From the NCBI GenBank assembly GCA_900548005.1, contig URIZ01000001.1, forward strand, positions 62,001 through 126,000: a stretch of DNA of 64,000 nt. Direction: 5' to 3'. The translations under genes and the position numbers were made by a program. Below the pieces are notes generated by a model, which made no database searches, had not been told where the DNA came from, and saw only the letters and a list, made by a program, of their open reading frames with translations. This stretch comes from an uncultured Eubacteriales bacterium (GTDB lineage Bacteria > Bacillota > Clostridia > Christensenellales > CAG-917). How positions within the stretch are numbered: position 1 is the first letter of the stretch; the number at the start of each line of letters is the position of its first letter. Positions 1-7,268 of this stretch are shown piece after piece.

Positions 1-2
1 AC

Positions 3-1691
3 AAAAAATGCGAAGACGAGGGCGCAAACGAACATCAAATCGAAGAGAGCAAAAAAGCGATTGCGAAATTAGATATTATTCTCGGAGACCCCAAAAGATT
101 AAAAGCGATGGCAGATGATTTTGTCGCGCATTATGAAAAGAGGGTGGCAGAGGGCGCAACTGTTTGCGGGAAAGCAATGTTTGTATGCGCGAATCGCCAA
201 ATAGCATATCAACTGTACAAGCTCATCCGTGAGATACGCCCAGAGTGGACTGAAATACGAGAGGCGGACGAGGGAGTTGTCCTTACGGAAAAGGAACGCA
301 AGGAGATTAAACCTATCGCAAAAATGAATCTTGTTATGACTCGGTCGAAGGATGATCCTAAAGAACTTTGGAATCTTTTGGGCGGGGACGATTATAAGAG
401 AGAGCTCGATAGACAGTTCAAAAAGGTAAAATCTAACTTTAAAATCGCAATAGTCGTGGATATGTGGCTAACAGGGTTTGACGTGCCAGAACTGGATACT
501 ATGTATTTAGACAAACCCGTACAGCAACACACGTTGATCCAAACCATTTCAAGAGTAAACCGTGTTTGTAAAGGTAAGGAAAAAGGACTCATTGTCGACT
601 ATATCGGCATTAAAAACAGTATGAACTTTGCCCTGAAAAAGTACACGGATTATAAGGAAGACAATCTCGAAGAAATCTCAAAATCGGTAGTAATTGTAAG
701 AGACACGCTTGAAGTGTTAGACGCAATATTCAATCAATTTGATTCGTCCGATTTCTTTAACGGAACACCGCTTGCCCAGTTGGAGTGCCTTAACCACGCG
801 GTTGAGTATGTTCAAGTGACGCACGAAATGGAAGAACGGTTTATGAACTGCGTCAAGAGAATGAAAGATGCCTACAACCTTTGCAGTGGTGGAGATGAAT
901 TGACAGATAAAGAAAGAGACAAGGTCCATTTTTATCTTGCAATTCGTTCGGTTTTGCGTAAATTGACAAAAGGGGACGCCCCGGACGCTACCCAAATGAA
1001 TAAGAGAGTCGCAAAAATGGTAGAGGAGGCGATTCAGGCAGAGGGTGTAACCGAAGTGTTTACGCTTGAAAAAGAAACGGAGCAGTTCGAACAAGATATT
1101 TTCAGTGATGAGTACCTTGAAAGAATCAATCGAATTCCGATGGTTAACACCAAAATAAAAATACTACAGCGGTTGCTGAAAAATGCGATTGATGAATACC
1201 GAAAAATCAATAAAATGAAGGGAATTGATTTTACGGAAAGAATGAATGCCGTTGTAGAATTGTATAATGCTCGAAGAAAGGACAAGGCATTTGCCAATGA
1301 AGTCCTTGACGATGTTGCAGAGCAACTGACAAAACTATTGGAGGAACTCGGTAAAGATAAGCGGTCATTCGAAGAACTTAATATAAGTTTCGAAGAAAAA
1401 GCATTCTTCGACATTTTGGAGGCTCTGGCAAAAAAATACAACTTCTACGATGAGTATGTCGAAAAATACGGAACGGACCATTTGCTTAATCTCGCAAAAG
1501 ACATAAAGGAAATCGTTGATGACAAGGCGAAGTATGCCGCTTGGTCAGCGAGAGACGATATAAAAGCAGAGTTAAAAGTAAATATTATCTTAAAACTTGC
1601 CGAATATAATTATCCGCCAGTAACACAAGACGAGGTTTACAAGGAAGTTTTGGAACAAGCGGAAAACTTTAGAAAATACGCAAATAATTAG
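3..1691 (+). CDS. hsdR: Type I restriction enzyme R subunit, C-terminal part (5' end outside window)
   Basis: The frame is open from the first bases of the window, so only the C-terminal 562 or so residues are present. It carries the second RecA-like helicase domain of HsdR: the segment IAIVVDMWLTGFDVPELDTM matches helicase motif V, and QHTLIQTISRVNR matches motif VI. The long charged helical region after it fits the HsdR C-terminal domain that contacts the methylase core. In the family this subunit provides ATP-driven DNA translocation and cleavage of unmethylated DNA. The N-terminal nuclease and Walker A regions, and hsdM/hsdS, would lie upstream and cannot be checked. It is followed after 18 bases by a GIY-YIG gene. 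Identity is confident; whether it is host or prophage cargo is unknown. Confidence 0.9.
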   Translation, partial: KKCEDEGANEHQIEESKKAIAKLDIILGDPKRLKAMADDFVAHYEKRVAEGATVCGKAMFVCANRQIAYQLYKLIREIRPEWTEIREADEGVVLTEKERKEIKPIAKMNLVMTRSKDDPKELWNLLGGDDYKRELDRQFKKVKSNFKIAIVVDMWLTGFDVPELDTMYLDKPVQQHTLIQTISRVNRVCKGKEKGLIVDYIGIKNSMNFALKKYTDYKEDNLEEISKSVVIVRDTLEVLDAIFNQFDSSDFFNGTPLAQLECLNHAVEYVQVTHEMEERFMNCVKRMKDAYNLCSGGDELTDKERDKVHFYLAIRSVLRKLTKGDAPDATQMNKRVAKMVEEAIQAEGVTEVFTLEKETEQFEQDIFSDEYLERINRIPMVNTKIKILQRLLKNAIDEYRKINKMKGIDFTERMNAVVELYNARRKDKAFANEVLDDVAEQLTKLLEELGKDKRSFEELNISFEEKAFFDILEALAKKYNFYDEYVEKYGTDHLLNLAKDIKEIVDDKAKYAAWSARDDIKAELKVNIILKLAEYNYPPVTQDEVYKEVLEQAENFRKYANN

Positions 1692-1709
1692 CTGATGGAG
1701 GCAATGTCT

Positions 1710-2384
1710 ATGGGCGAGGGAAAGAAAGGATATATATACATACTTACAAACCCATCGTTTAGCGAGTGGGTTAAGATTGGTTATGCAGATGATGTTCAAC
1801 AAAGAGTTGCTCAATTGAATCGAACTGAATGCACCCCATTTGGTTTTAGGGTTTATGCAACATACGAAGTAACAGATAGGTTAAAGGATATCCCTGTACA
1901 TACCTTGATTGACCAACTAAATCCGTCTTTGAGAAGTAAGGATGAGATAGAGGGAAAGATAAGAATTCGTGAATTTTATAATATGACACCAGAGGATGCT
2001 TATGGTATCTTGGAAATGGTTGCAAAAATCAATGGTCTTGAGTGTAATTTAAGAAAATACGTTCAAACAAAAGAAGAAGTTGCAGACGAACAATTAGCAG
2101 AGCGTGTAAAAATTGCAAGTGCCAACCGACATCATTTCAAGGATATTGATTTTGCTTCAAGTTTAACAGGAAAAAGATATCATGGAACTACCGCTATCGA
2201 TGGAACATTAAGCATAATTGACGTTGCCACAGGGGAAGAGGTCCCTAACAACAGCAAACCATCTAAGAAGTCAATCATTGGGCAAGCAATACTTGATCTC
2301 GGTGGGGAAACAAGCAAGGAAGAAACGCTGTACCAAAGATATCATAAACTAACAAAAATCATTTTATCCTCATTAAATCAATAA
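1710..2384 (+). CDS. GIY-YIG / T5orf172-type nuclease-like protein
   Basis: The N-terminus has the GIY-YIG pattern (GYIYILTNPSF, then VKIGYADDVQQRVAQLN) seen in the T5orf172/MUG113 branch of the superfamily, which includes structure-specific and phage-related endonucleases. Residues 1-95 make up this domain; the remainder is charged and unrecognised. I chose ATG 1710 because GGAGG at 1697-1701 sits 8 bases before it; an in-frame ATG at 1695 lies ahead of that ribosome site and 1704 is too close to it. It directly follows hsdR on the same strand, which suggests co-transcription with the restriction gene. The exact substrate is not predictable. It might be a homing-type or an accessory defence nuclease. 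Confidence 0.72.
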   Translation: MGEGKKGYIYILTNPSFSEWVKIGYADDVQQRVAQLNRTECTPFGFRVYATYEVTDRLKDIPVHTLIDQLNPSLRSKDEIEGKIRIREFYNMTPEDAYGILEMVAKINGLECNLRKYVQTKEEVADEQLAERVKIASANRHHFKDIDFASSLTGKRYHGTTAIDGTLSIIDVATGEEVPNNSKPSKKSIIGQAILDLGGETSKEETLYQRYHKLTKIILSSLNQ

Positions 2385-2388
2385 CAAA

Positions 2389-2423
2389 AACGCGCTGTTT
2401 GGGGAAATACCAGATAGCGCGTT
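2389..2423. terminator. Bidirectional terminator hairpin between convergent genes
   Basis: AACGCGCT (2389-2396) pairs with AGCGCGTT (2416-2423). A-rich sequence precedes it and a CTTTCTTTATTTT tract follows, so it can serve both the GIY-YIG gene (+) and the SLOG gene (-). Confidence 0.6.
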
Positions 2424-2429
2424 CTTTCT

Positions 2430-2933
2430 TTATTTTCGGTCAACCTTGATGATGTCGACTTGCTTGCCTTTGGCTTTGGCATACTCAATTGTGTGCCAAG
2501 TCACGCCAGATTGCTCACCATTCCAAATGGCAAGCACCAAGTCGGAGTGGTCTACCATATAATCGTTCCGTACGAGCATACAGGCACGGAAGTAGTGGTC
2601 ATTGACCAACGTAACCTTGTCGGCTTTTTCGAGTATTTCTTTATAGCGGGCGGTTTCTGTGGGAGACCATTTCAGAGTTTGATTCGGACAGGGGATAGCG
2701 CATTCCAACTTAACGTCAAGGTCGTAATGCTCCCTAAATTGAATGACAGTTTCGGCAAAGTCCATATCGACGCCGAGAGCCATACCAGTAATAAAATGGT
2801 CATAGCCATTTTCAAGATAATCAGCAATAGTGCAAGCAAGGGACTCGATATACTCATCGTAATCGGGTCCTTCTTTTTTATAACCCCAAGGCAACTTTGC
2901 GGGCCGATGCCCGGTAACGCACACAGTCTTCAT
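2430..2933 (-). CDS. SLOG-family (DUF1273/YspA-like) nucleotide-binding protein
   Basis: The 167-residue product begins KTVCVTGHRPAKLPWGY and contains FITGMALGVDMDFAE and DLVLAIWNGEQSGVTWHTIEYA. This is the typical pattern of the SLOG/YspA (DUF1273) Rossmann-like family, predicted to bind nucleotide-derived ligands and often found in phage and conflict loci. GAGAGGAG lies 6 bases before the ATG. It is transcribed away from the XRE gene, sharing a 137-bp divergent region that holds repeated TACTAAA sites. The biochemical ligand is unknown. It could be host or prophage left-arm cargo. Confidence 0.75.
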   Translation of the reverse strand: MKTVCVTGHRPAKLPWGYKKEGPDYDEYIESLACTIADYLENGYDHFITGMALGVDMDFAETVIQFREHYDLDVKLECAIPCPNQTLKWSPTETARYKEILEKADKVTLVNDHYFRACMLVRNDYMVDHSDLVLAIWNGEQSGVTWHTIEYAKAKGKQVDIIKVDRK

Positions 2934-2987
2934 AATTCGCTCCTCTCATAAACGATTATACCAAAATACTGGGCGAAAATCAAGCAA

Positions 2988-3055
2988 TACTAAATTTACG
3001 CACAGTATTTTCAAAAAGAAAAAGTTTATACTAAATGCATAGCCAAAGTTTAGTA
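2988..3055. promoter_or_regulatory. TACTAAA operator-like repeats upstream of the XRE regulator
   Basis: TACTAAA occurs at 2988-2994 and 3029-3035, and its reverse complement TTTAGTA at 3049-3055. The last two form an inverted repeat across the 5' leader of the XRE gene, and TATACT at 3027-3032 is a possible -10 element. Binding by the adjacent HTH protein is inferred, not shown. Confidence 0.4.
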
Positions 3056-3070
3056 AAAGGAGGAGCAGTC

Positions 3071-3310
3071 ATGACAATAGCAGAAGCACTGTCAGCGAGA
3101 TTGACGGAACTGATGGAAGAAAAGCATTTGACCGCATACCGCCTTTCAATGCTTACGGGCGTGAATCAAACAACGATAGGGGATATCAAACACAAACGCA
3201 ATGTGGCGGTCAATGTCCGCGTTCTTTTTGAGTTATGCCAAGGGTTAGGCATTGAAATAGTGGAGTTCTTCAATAGTCCGCTATTTGCTACCGAAAATAT
3301 CATAGATTAA
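3071..3310 (+). CDS. XRE-family helix-turn-helix regulator
   Basis: A 79-residue single-domain HTH_XRE protein: LTAYRLSMLTGVNQTTIGDIKHKRN (split here at the turn) fits the helix 2 - turn - helix 3 of Cro/CI-type repressors. ATG 3071 is preferred because AAAGGAGGAG lies just before it; an upstream in-frame ATG at 3035 overlaps the putative -10 region and has no ribosome site. It lies between the divergent SLOG gene and the LexA-like repressor, a typical control-region position. It probably autoregulates through the TACTAAA repeats. Whether it is the prophage's own regulator or belongs to the left flank is uncertain. Confidence 0.75.
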   Translation: MTIAEALSARLTELMEEKHLTAYRLSMLTGVNQTTIGDIKHKRNVAVNVRVLFELCQGLGIEIVEFFNSPLFATENIID

Positions 3311-3334
3311 GTAAATCATGACATATATTTTAGT

Positions 3335-3368
3335 GGGGTGTGCATGTTCTTGCACACCCCTATTTTTA
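3335..3368 (+). terminator. Rho-independent terminator after the XRE gene
   Basis: A perfect 10-bp stem, GGGGTGTGCA (3335-3344) with TGCACACCCC (3351-3360), a 6-base loop and a TATTTTTA tail. It insulates the next promoter. Confidence 0.8.
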
Positions 3369-3382
3369 TACCTTTCAGGTTC

Positions 3383-3411
3383 TTGACAGTGAAAGTGAAA
3401 ATGGGTATAAT
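3383..3411 (+). promoter_or_regulatory. Consensus sigma-70/A promoter for the LexA-like repressor
   Basis: TTGACA at 3383-3388 and TATAAT at 3406-3411 with 17-bp spacing, a perfect consensus promoter reading into the repressor gene at 3467. Confidence 0.88.
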
Positions 3412-3423
3412 AGAGGTATCAAA

Positions 3424-3442
3424 AACGGACGGAGTGTCCGTT
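3424..3442. promoter_or_regulatory. Palindromic operator candidate for the LexA-like repressor
   Basis: AACGGAC-GGAGT-GTCCGTT is a perfect 7+5+7 inverted repeat starting 13 bases after the -10 box, in the initially transcribed region. It is well placed for autorepression by the product of 3467-4075. No poly-T follows, so a terminator role is unlikely. Confidence 0.6.
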
Positions 3443-3466
3443 ATTGAAAAGTGAGGGCCATCACGA

Positions 3467-4075
3467 ATGCAAACGAAGAAACCAGACTTGACGAACAAAA
3501 TTAAACACTTTATTGAAGAGTATTACGGTCAATACGGGACAAGCCCGTCCATCAGGTGTATAGCGGAGAACGTTGGCTGCAGCAAGAGCAACGTAATGAT
3601 ATACATCGACTATCTAAAAGAGCAAGGACTCTTGGAGATAGGGGAAGGTGGATACGAAACCGAAGTGACGCGAGCGACCGAAACGAACGTTGTTGCCGTG
3701 CCGAGACTCGGATACGTGCCTTGCGGACCGTTATCGGAAGAGTATGAGTGCATAGACGGATATGTCAGACTCCCGGCATCGTTTGTCGGAAATGCGAAGA
3801 AGTGTTTCCTACTGACAGCGTGCGGAAACTCGATGATAGACGCAGGAATTCATGACGGAGACCTTGTGCTTGTCAGACAACAGGAAACGGCGAACTATAA
3901 CGACATCGTAGTCGCACTCGTAGACAATGAAGTAACGCTCAAGCGCTATCGCCCGGATTTAGCGAACCGCAGGATTATTTTGCACCCGGAGAACAAACGA
4001 ATGAAAGACATCGAAGTAGAAGAGTGCAAGATACAAGGCGTAGCCATCAAAGTAATCAAAAATTTAGAAAGTTAA
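3467..4075 (+). CDS. LexA/CI-like self-cleaving repressor (S24 peptidase)
   Basis: 202 residues with LexA architecture. The N-terminal winged-helix (residues 1-60, GTSPSIRCIAENVGCSKSNV) resembles the LexA DNA-binding domain. The C-terminal S24 protease domain has the catalytic Ser in CGNSMIDAGI and the catalytic Lys in VTLKRYRP. A Cys-Gly pair in YVPCGPL is the likely self-cleavage site. Such proteins hold prophages in lysogeny or control DNA-damage genes and are inactivated through RecA-stimulated autocleavage. The gene has its own consensus promoter and a palindromic operator at 3424-3442, and it opens the rightward early operon. It is the best candidate for the prophage repressor; a host LexA is less likely given the phage genes that follow. 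Confidence 0.85.
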   Translation: MQTKKPDLTNKIKHFIEEYYGQYGTSPSIRCIAENVGCSKSNVMIYIDYLKEQGLLEIGEGGYETEVTRATETNVVAVPRLGYVPCGPLSEEYECIDGYVRLPASFVGNAKKCFLLTACGNSMIDAGIHDGDLVLVRQQETANYNDIVVALVDNEVTLKRYRPDLANRRIILHPENKRMKDIEVEECKIQGVAIKVIKNLES

Positions 4076-4089
4076 CTGAGGAGGATAAC

Positions 4090-4293
4090 ATGAGAACCCA
4101 AAAACATTGCGGTCGATGCGGCCAAAGGCTTGACATCGAGTACGAAGTCGATGTCCCTGTCAGCCTTGATTGTCCGAAGTGCAAAGCGCACATGATATGG
4201 ACGTTTGATAAAAACGGAGACTTTGACGAGATCGTGAGATACAAAGACGGCGATGAAATAATCGAAGAAACAACGAGAGTGGAAATGCCATGA
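4090..4293 (+). CDS. Small zinc-ribbon protein
   Basis: 67 residues with two CxxC knuckles (CGRCGQ and CPKCKA) spaced like a zinc ribbon, followed by an acidic tail. ATG 4090 follows GAGGAGGATAAC; the longer frame from 4024 would overlap the repressor and lacks a ribosome site. It overlaps the next gene by 4 bases (ATGA), so the two are translationally coupled. Function is unknown. It is typical of small nucleic-acid-binding or protein-adaptor ribbons in phage early operons. Confidence 0.6.
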   Translation: MRTQKHCGRCGQRLDIEYEVDVPVSLDCPKCKAHMIWTFDKNGDFDEIVRYKDGDEIIEETTRVEMP

Positions 4294-4475
4294 CGTATGA
4301 TGCAAAATGCCCGATATGCGGCAAACTTAACAAGGACATGTACCTTGAAGAAACTGAGGGGAGATTTATCTGCGACAAATGCGGAAATGAAATTGAGATT
4401 CCGCAATTCAAAAAGCCGAAACGGATACCTATCTATGATAGCCGAACGCTTGTCGCAGCCTTAAATAATCGTTAA
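4290..4475 (+). CDS. Small zinc-ribbon protein
   Basis: 61 residues with CPICGK and CDKCGN knuckles 18 residues apart, then a basic tail. It starts inside the stop of the preceding ribbon gene (ATGA overlap). The two likely arose as paired or heteromeric ribbon proteins, but sequence identity between them is low beyond the cysteines. No specific function can be assigned. Confidence 0.6.
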   Translation: MTYDAKCPICGKLNKDMYLEETEGRFICDKCGNEIEIPQFKKPKRIPIYDSRTLVAALNNR

Positions 4476-4626
4476 GCTCAACGGACACAGCCCCGTTCCG
4501 ATGAGTGTGTATACGAAGGATACAGCGGCTTTTCTACTTCTGTGTAGGAAGTCCCGACCGCACAATAGCAGTAGAAAAAATCCAGAACCGAAGTATCAAA
4601 GGGAGAGAGGAGGCAATATAACAACT
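4476..4626 (+). ncRNA. Structured leader upstream of the third zinc-ribbon gene
   Basis: No convincing gene lies here. A foldable core spans 4525-4561: GCGG (4525-4528) can pair with CCGC (4558-4561), enclosing CTAC/GTAG (4534-4537, 4544-4547) or, as an alternative, ACTTC/GAAGT (4536-4540, 4548-4552). Mutually exclusive inner helices so close to a ribosome site (GAGAGGAGG near 4605-4614) suggest a regulatory leader. This is inference from pairing only; no known RNA family was recognised. Confidence 0.35.
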
Positions 4627-4833
4627 ATGCACTTTAAAGATGGCGATGTCCCTATAAAATGGGTGTGTCTGAACTGCCGAAACATTATAGTAGGCTTTCA
4701 AGGCGAAGACGGTCTTATACGAATAAAGTGTCCGCACTGCGGCACGGTAACTGTATCAAAGCCAATCAGCAGGCGTCACGTCCAAGTAGATGTGTTCGCG
4801 CCACAAGGGCAAGAACTGTTACGCTCTAACTAA
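4627..4833 (+). CDS. Zinc-ribbon protein (KTR/Com-like small protein)
   Basis: 68 residues: IKWVCLNCRN and IKCPHCGTV give two CxxC knuckles in a layout like the cysteine-rich KTR proteins of mobile elements and the Com translational activator type. ATG 4627 is chosen because sequence upstream in the same frame reads through the structured leader and is probably untranslated. The spacing from GGAGG to this ATG is rather long (about 13 bases), so an alternative initiation codon or leader-controlled start is possible. Function unknown; third ribbon protein in a row. Confidence 0.5.
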   Translation: MHFKDGDVPIKWVCLNCRNIIVGFQGEDGLIRIKCPHCGTVTVSKPISRRHVQVDVFAPQGQELLRSN

Positions 4834-5096
4834 ATAAACTTGCGAAAGGAACTTGGTCGGTCTGAAATAGGGACAATGTAAAACCAAGACAACCAAATTG
4901 CATTAAAGCGGTAGGTTAAACCAGTATTGAGAGGCCACCGATTAACGAAATCCGAATAGGAGAGTAGTTAGTCGGTGGCCTTTTTATTTTTCCCAAAACA
5001 AATTCAAAAGAATTGAAATTTTATTTTCAAACCGTAGAAAACCCCAACGGTTTGACCTTTAGAATACAGCCATCAAGAGCAAGGGAGGTGAGATAA
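4834..5096 (+). other. Intergenic region with strong terminator, possible small RNA
   Basis: 263 bases without a gene. The main element is a 15-bp stem at 4932-4946/4967-4981 (AGGCCACCGA...TCGGTGGCCT) followed by TTTTTATTTTT, a strong rho-independent terminator. About 95 bases of non-coding sequence lie between the ribbon gene stop and this stem. A ribosome site (AAGGGAGGTG) precedes the GTG start at 5097. Confidence 0.6.
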
Positions 5097-5429
5097 GTGA
5101 AAGCGAATGAACGACGCATGGAGATATTAGAAGCCTTATGCGAGAGAAGACGCGAACAAGTGGCAAACTTGGCGTTCGAGTTTGGCGTGACGGAATGGAC
5201 GATTCGCCAAGACATTCTGACGCTTTCCTTATCTTACCCGGTCTACACGGTGCAAGGACATGGTGGTGGCGTGTACATAGCTGATGGATACCGACTGGGG
5301 AAAAAGTATTTCTCCCAAAAACAATCCGAGTTTCTTGAAAGAATCGCAGAAGGGCTCACGGGAGAAGACTTGGAAATGATGAAAGGCATTCTCAAGACAT
5401 TCAAAGAGCCAAAGAGAGGTAATAAGTGA
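5097..5429 (+). CDS. DeoR-like helix-turn-helix protein
   Basis: 110 residues starting at GTG after AAGGGAGGTGAGATAA. The N-terminal 60 residues (RMEILEALCERRREQVANLA, then EWTIRQDILTL) form a DeoR/HTH_11-type winged helix; the C-terminus is a short helical region with no effector domain, so it is not a full-length DeoR repressor. It follows the strong terminator at 4932-4990, and thus likely heads a separate early transcript, although no clear promoter was seen. It overlaps the next gene by 4 bases. A role in early gene control is inferred. Confidence 0.6.
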   Translation: MKANERRMEILEALCERRREQVANLAFEFGVTEWTIRQDILTLSLSYPVYTVQGHGGGVYIADGYRLGKKYFSQKQSEFLERIAEGLTGEDLEMMKGILKTFKEPKRGNK

Positions 5430-5653
5430 AAGTAAATACAAAGAAATTCATCCGAATGGTAAAGGACGAATGCGGAAGTCTGTCGCTGTTCTGCATCGAG
5501 TTCGAAATCAGCAAAGCGGAACTAACGGCAATATTGCTCGGTGGTCTTCCGTTCAATTACGAGCAAAGTGAACGAATGATAAACGCATTCGGCGCGGAGA
5601 AGATGGTCAAGGTTATCGACTGGGAGGGAATGAATGTACGCTGTCCGATCTAA
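5426..5653 (+). CDS. Small phage protein, HTH-like
   Basis: 75 residues from a GTG that overlaps the preceding stop (GTGA). The pattern FCIEFEISKAELTAILLGGL resembles a Cro-like HTH helix pair, but with low confidence. Its end overlaps the helicase start by 20 bases, so the three genes 5097-7268 form one coupled unit. Function unknown. Confidence 0.5.
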   Translation: MKVNTKKFIRMVKDECGSLSLFCIEFEISKAELTAILLGGLPFNYEQSERMINAFGAEKMVKVIDWEGMNVRCPI

Positions 5654-7268
5654 CGAAACCATACGCATCTACGATTCATTCGCATATCGCGGGAGTATCA
5701 AGGATATGCAGGACAGGTTCTATGATGCGGACGATAAGTGTTGGGTAGTCCCTCTCACGAAAGAAAATGTGGCAACGCTCGGACTGCTCGGAGCAACGCT
5801 TGACGAAGAATTACAGGCTTTGACGGCAGATAGCGCGGACACCAAAGGAAATACCGAACCGACCATCAAACCGCCGATAAAGGGCATCCTTTATAGCCAC
5901 CAAGTAAAGGCATACAACTTCGCGCTAAAACAGTTCGATACTGGCAAAGCGGTAGCGTTCCTAATGGATATGGGAACAGGCAAGACAATCACGACTATTG
6001 CGCTAATAGGTGCGTTAAACGGTCAAAAGCGTATCGGTAAAGTGCTTGTTGTGTCACCGAAATCCATAGTCGGTGTGTGGGAAGAAGAGTTCCAAAAGTT
6101 TGCGGATTATCGGTATGCGCTAACGATTTTGGACGGCTCGATAGCCAAGAAAAAGGCAGCGTTCGGGTATATGAACGGCTCGGCATTGCAGGTCATAGTC
6201 GTGAACTACGAATCGGCTTGGCGGCTCGAAACAGAGATAGGAAAGTGGAATCCAGACATGATTGTGTGCGATGAATCGTCCAAGATTAAGAACCCGACCA
6301 CGGCGCAGTCCAAGGCACTACATAAACTCGGCAAAAAGACCAAGTTCAACGTCATACTCACGGGAACTCCCGTCACGAACAATCCGCTGGACTTCTTCTC
6401 GCAGTATAAGTTCTTGGACGAAGAGATACTCGGACCATCCTACTACTTGTTTCGCAACCGCTATGCCGTGATGGGCGGTTATCAGAACCACCAAATCGTA
6501 GGGTACAACCATCTCCCGGAACTCGTTGAAAAGGTGCATAAGATAGCGTTCCGAATCAAGATACAGGACGCGGTCGACTTACCGCCGTTCATAGACGAAG
6601 TGCGAACGATAAAACTCGAACCGAAAGCCGAGGCTGTGTATCGGATGATAGAAGAGGACTGCTACGCTCAACTCTCCGCCGATATGGAAGTGACGGCAAG
6701 GAACATTCTGACGCAGCTTTTAAGACTGTCACAATGCACGGGCGGGTTTATCCGTGACGATGCAACCGCCAAGCCGCAGACAGTAAGTACGGCAAAGATA
6801 GAGGCTCTCGAAGATATCATCGATAGTTGCGTGGAAGAAGACAAAAAGGTAGTCGTGTTCGCACGGTTCGTCCCGGAAATCGAAGCCATAAAAGCAATGC
6901 TTGAAAAGAAAAAGTTGGGCTATAGGTTGATTTACGGCGCAACGAAGGATAGAGCGGAGCAAGTGAAAGACTTCCAAGAGAACCCGGATGTAAAAGTGTT
7001 CGTGGGACAACTGCAAACCACAGGAATGGGACTGACGCTGACGGCGGCAAGCGTGGCGGTGTTCTATTCGTTGGACTTCTCCTATGCGAACTATGTGCAG
7101 AGCCGAGCAAGAATTCACCGAATCGGACAGAAAGAGAAGTGTCTATACATTCATCTCGTGGCGAAGAACACGGTAGACGAAAAGATAATGAACGCATTAA
7201 AGCACAAAGGCGATATTGCAAAACTGATGGTAGATAACTGGAGGACGTTACTGCATGGGAAAGTTTAA
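5634..7268 (+). CDS. SNF2/superfamily-2 DNA helicase (phage replication)
   Basis: 544 residues. A short N-terminal HARP-like stretch (FAYRGSIKDMQDRFYDADDKCW) precedes two RecA-like domains: Walker A MDMGTGKTITT, motif II DESSKIKN (a DExx-box variant), motif III LTGTPVTNN, and motif VI QSRARIHRIGQ typical of SNF2 enzymes. ATG 5634 follows GGGAGGG by about 5 bases. Phages of Bacillota commonly carry such an ATPase beside VRR-NUC and primase genes, where it is thought to assist replication or recombination. It overlaps the next gene by 14 bases. The family is certain; the exact role is inferred. Confidence 0.88.
   Translation: MYAVRSNETIRIYDSFAYRGSIKDMQDRFYDADDKCWVVPLTKENVATLGLLGATLDEELQALTADSADTKGNTEPTIKPPIKGILYSHQVKAYNFALKQFDTGKAVAFLMDMGTGKTITTIALIGALNGQKRIGKVLVVSPKSIVGVWEEEFQKFADYRYALTILDGSIAKKKAAFGYMNGSALQVIVVNYESAWRLETEIGKWNPDMIVCDESSKIKNPTTAQSKALHKLGKKTKFNVILTGTPVTNNPLDFFSQYKFLDEEILGPSYYLFRNRYAVMGGYQNHQIVGYNHLPELVEKVHKIAFRIKIQDAVDLPPFIDEVRTIKLEPKAEAVYRMIEEDCYAQLSADMEVTARNILTQLLRLSQCTGGFIRDDATAKPQTVSTAKIEALEDIIDSCVEEDKKVVVFARFVPEIEAIKAMLEKKKLGYRLIYGATKDRAEQVKDFQENPDVKVFVGQLQTTGMGLTLTAASVAVFYSLDFSYANYVQSRARIHRIGQKEKCLYIHLVAKNTVDEKIMNALKHKGDIAKLMVDNWRTLLHGKV

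Noticed and set aside
4501..4626. N-terminal part of the 110-codon frame before the zinc ribbon
   Set aside because: Coincides with the folded leader; no ribosome site before ATG 4501.
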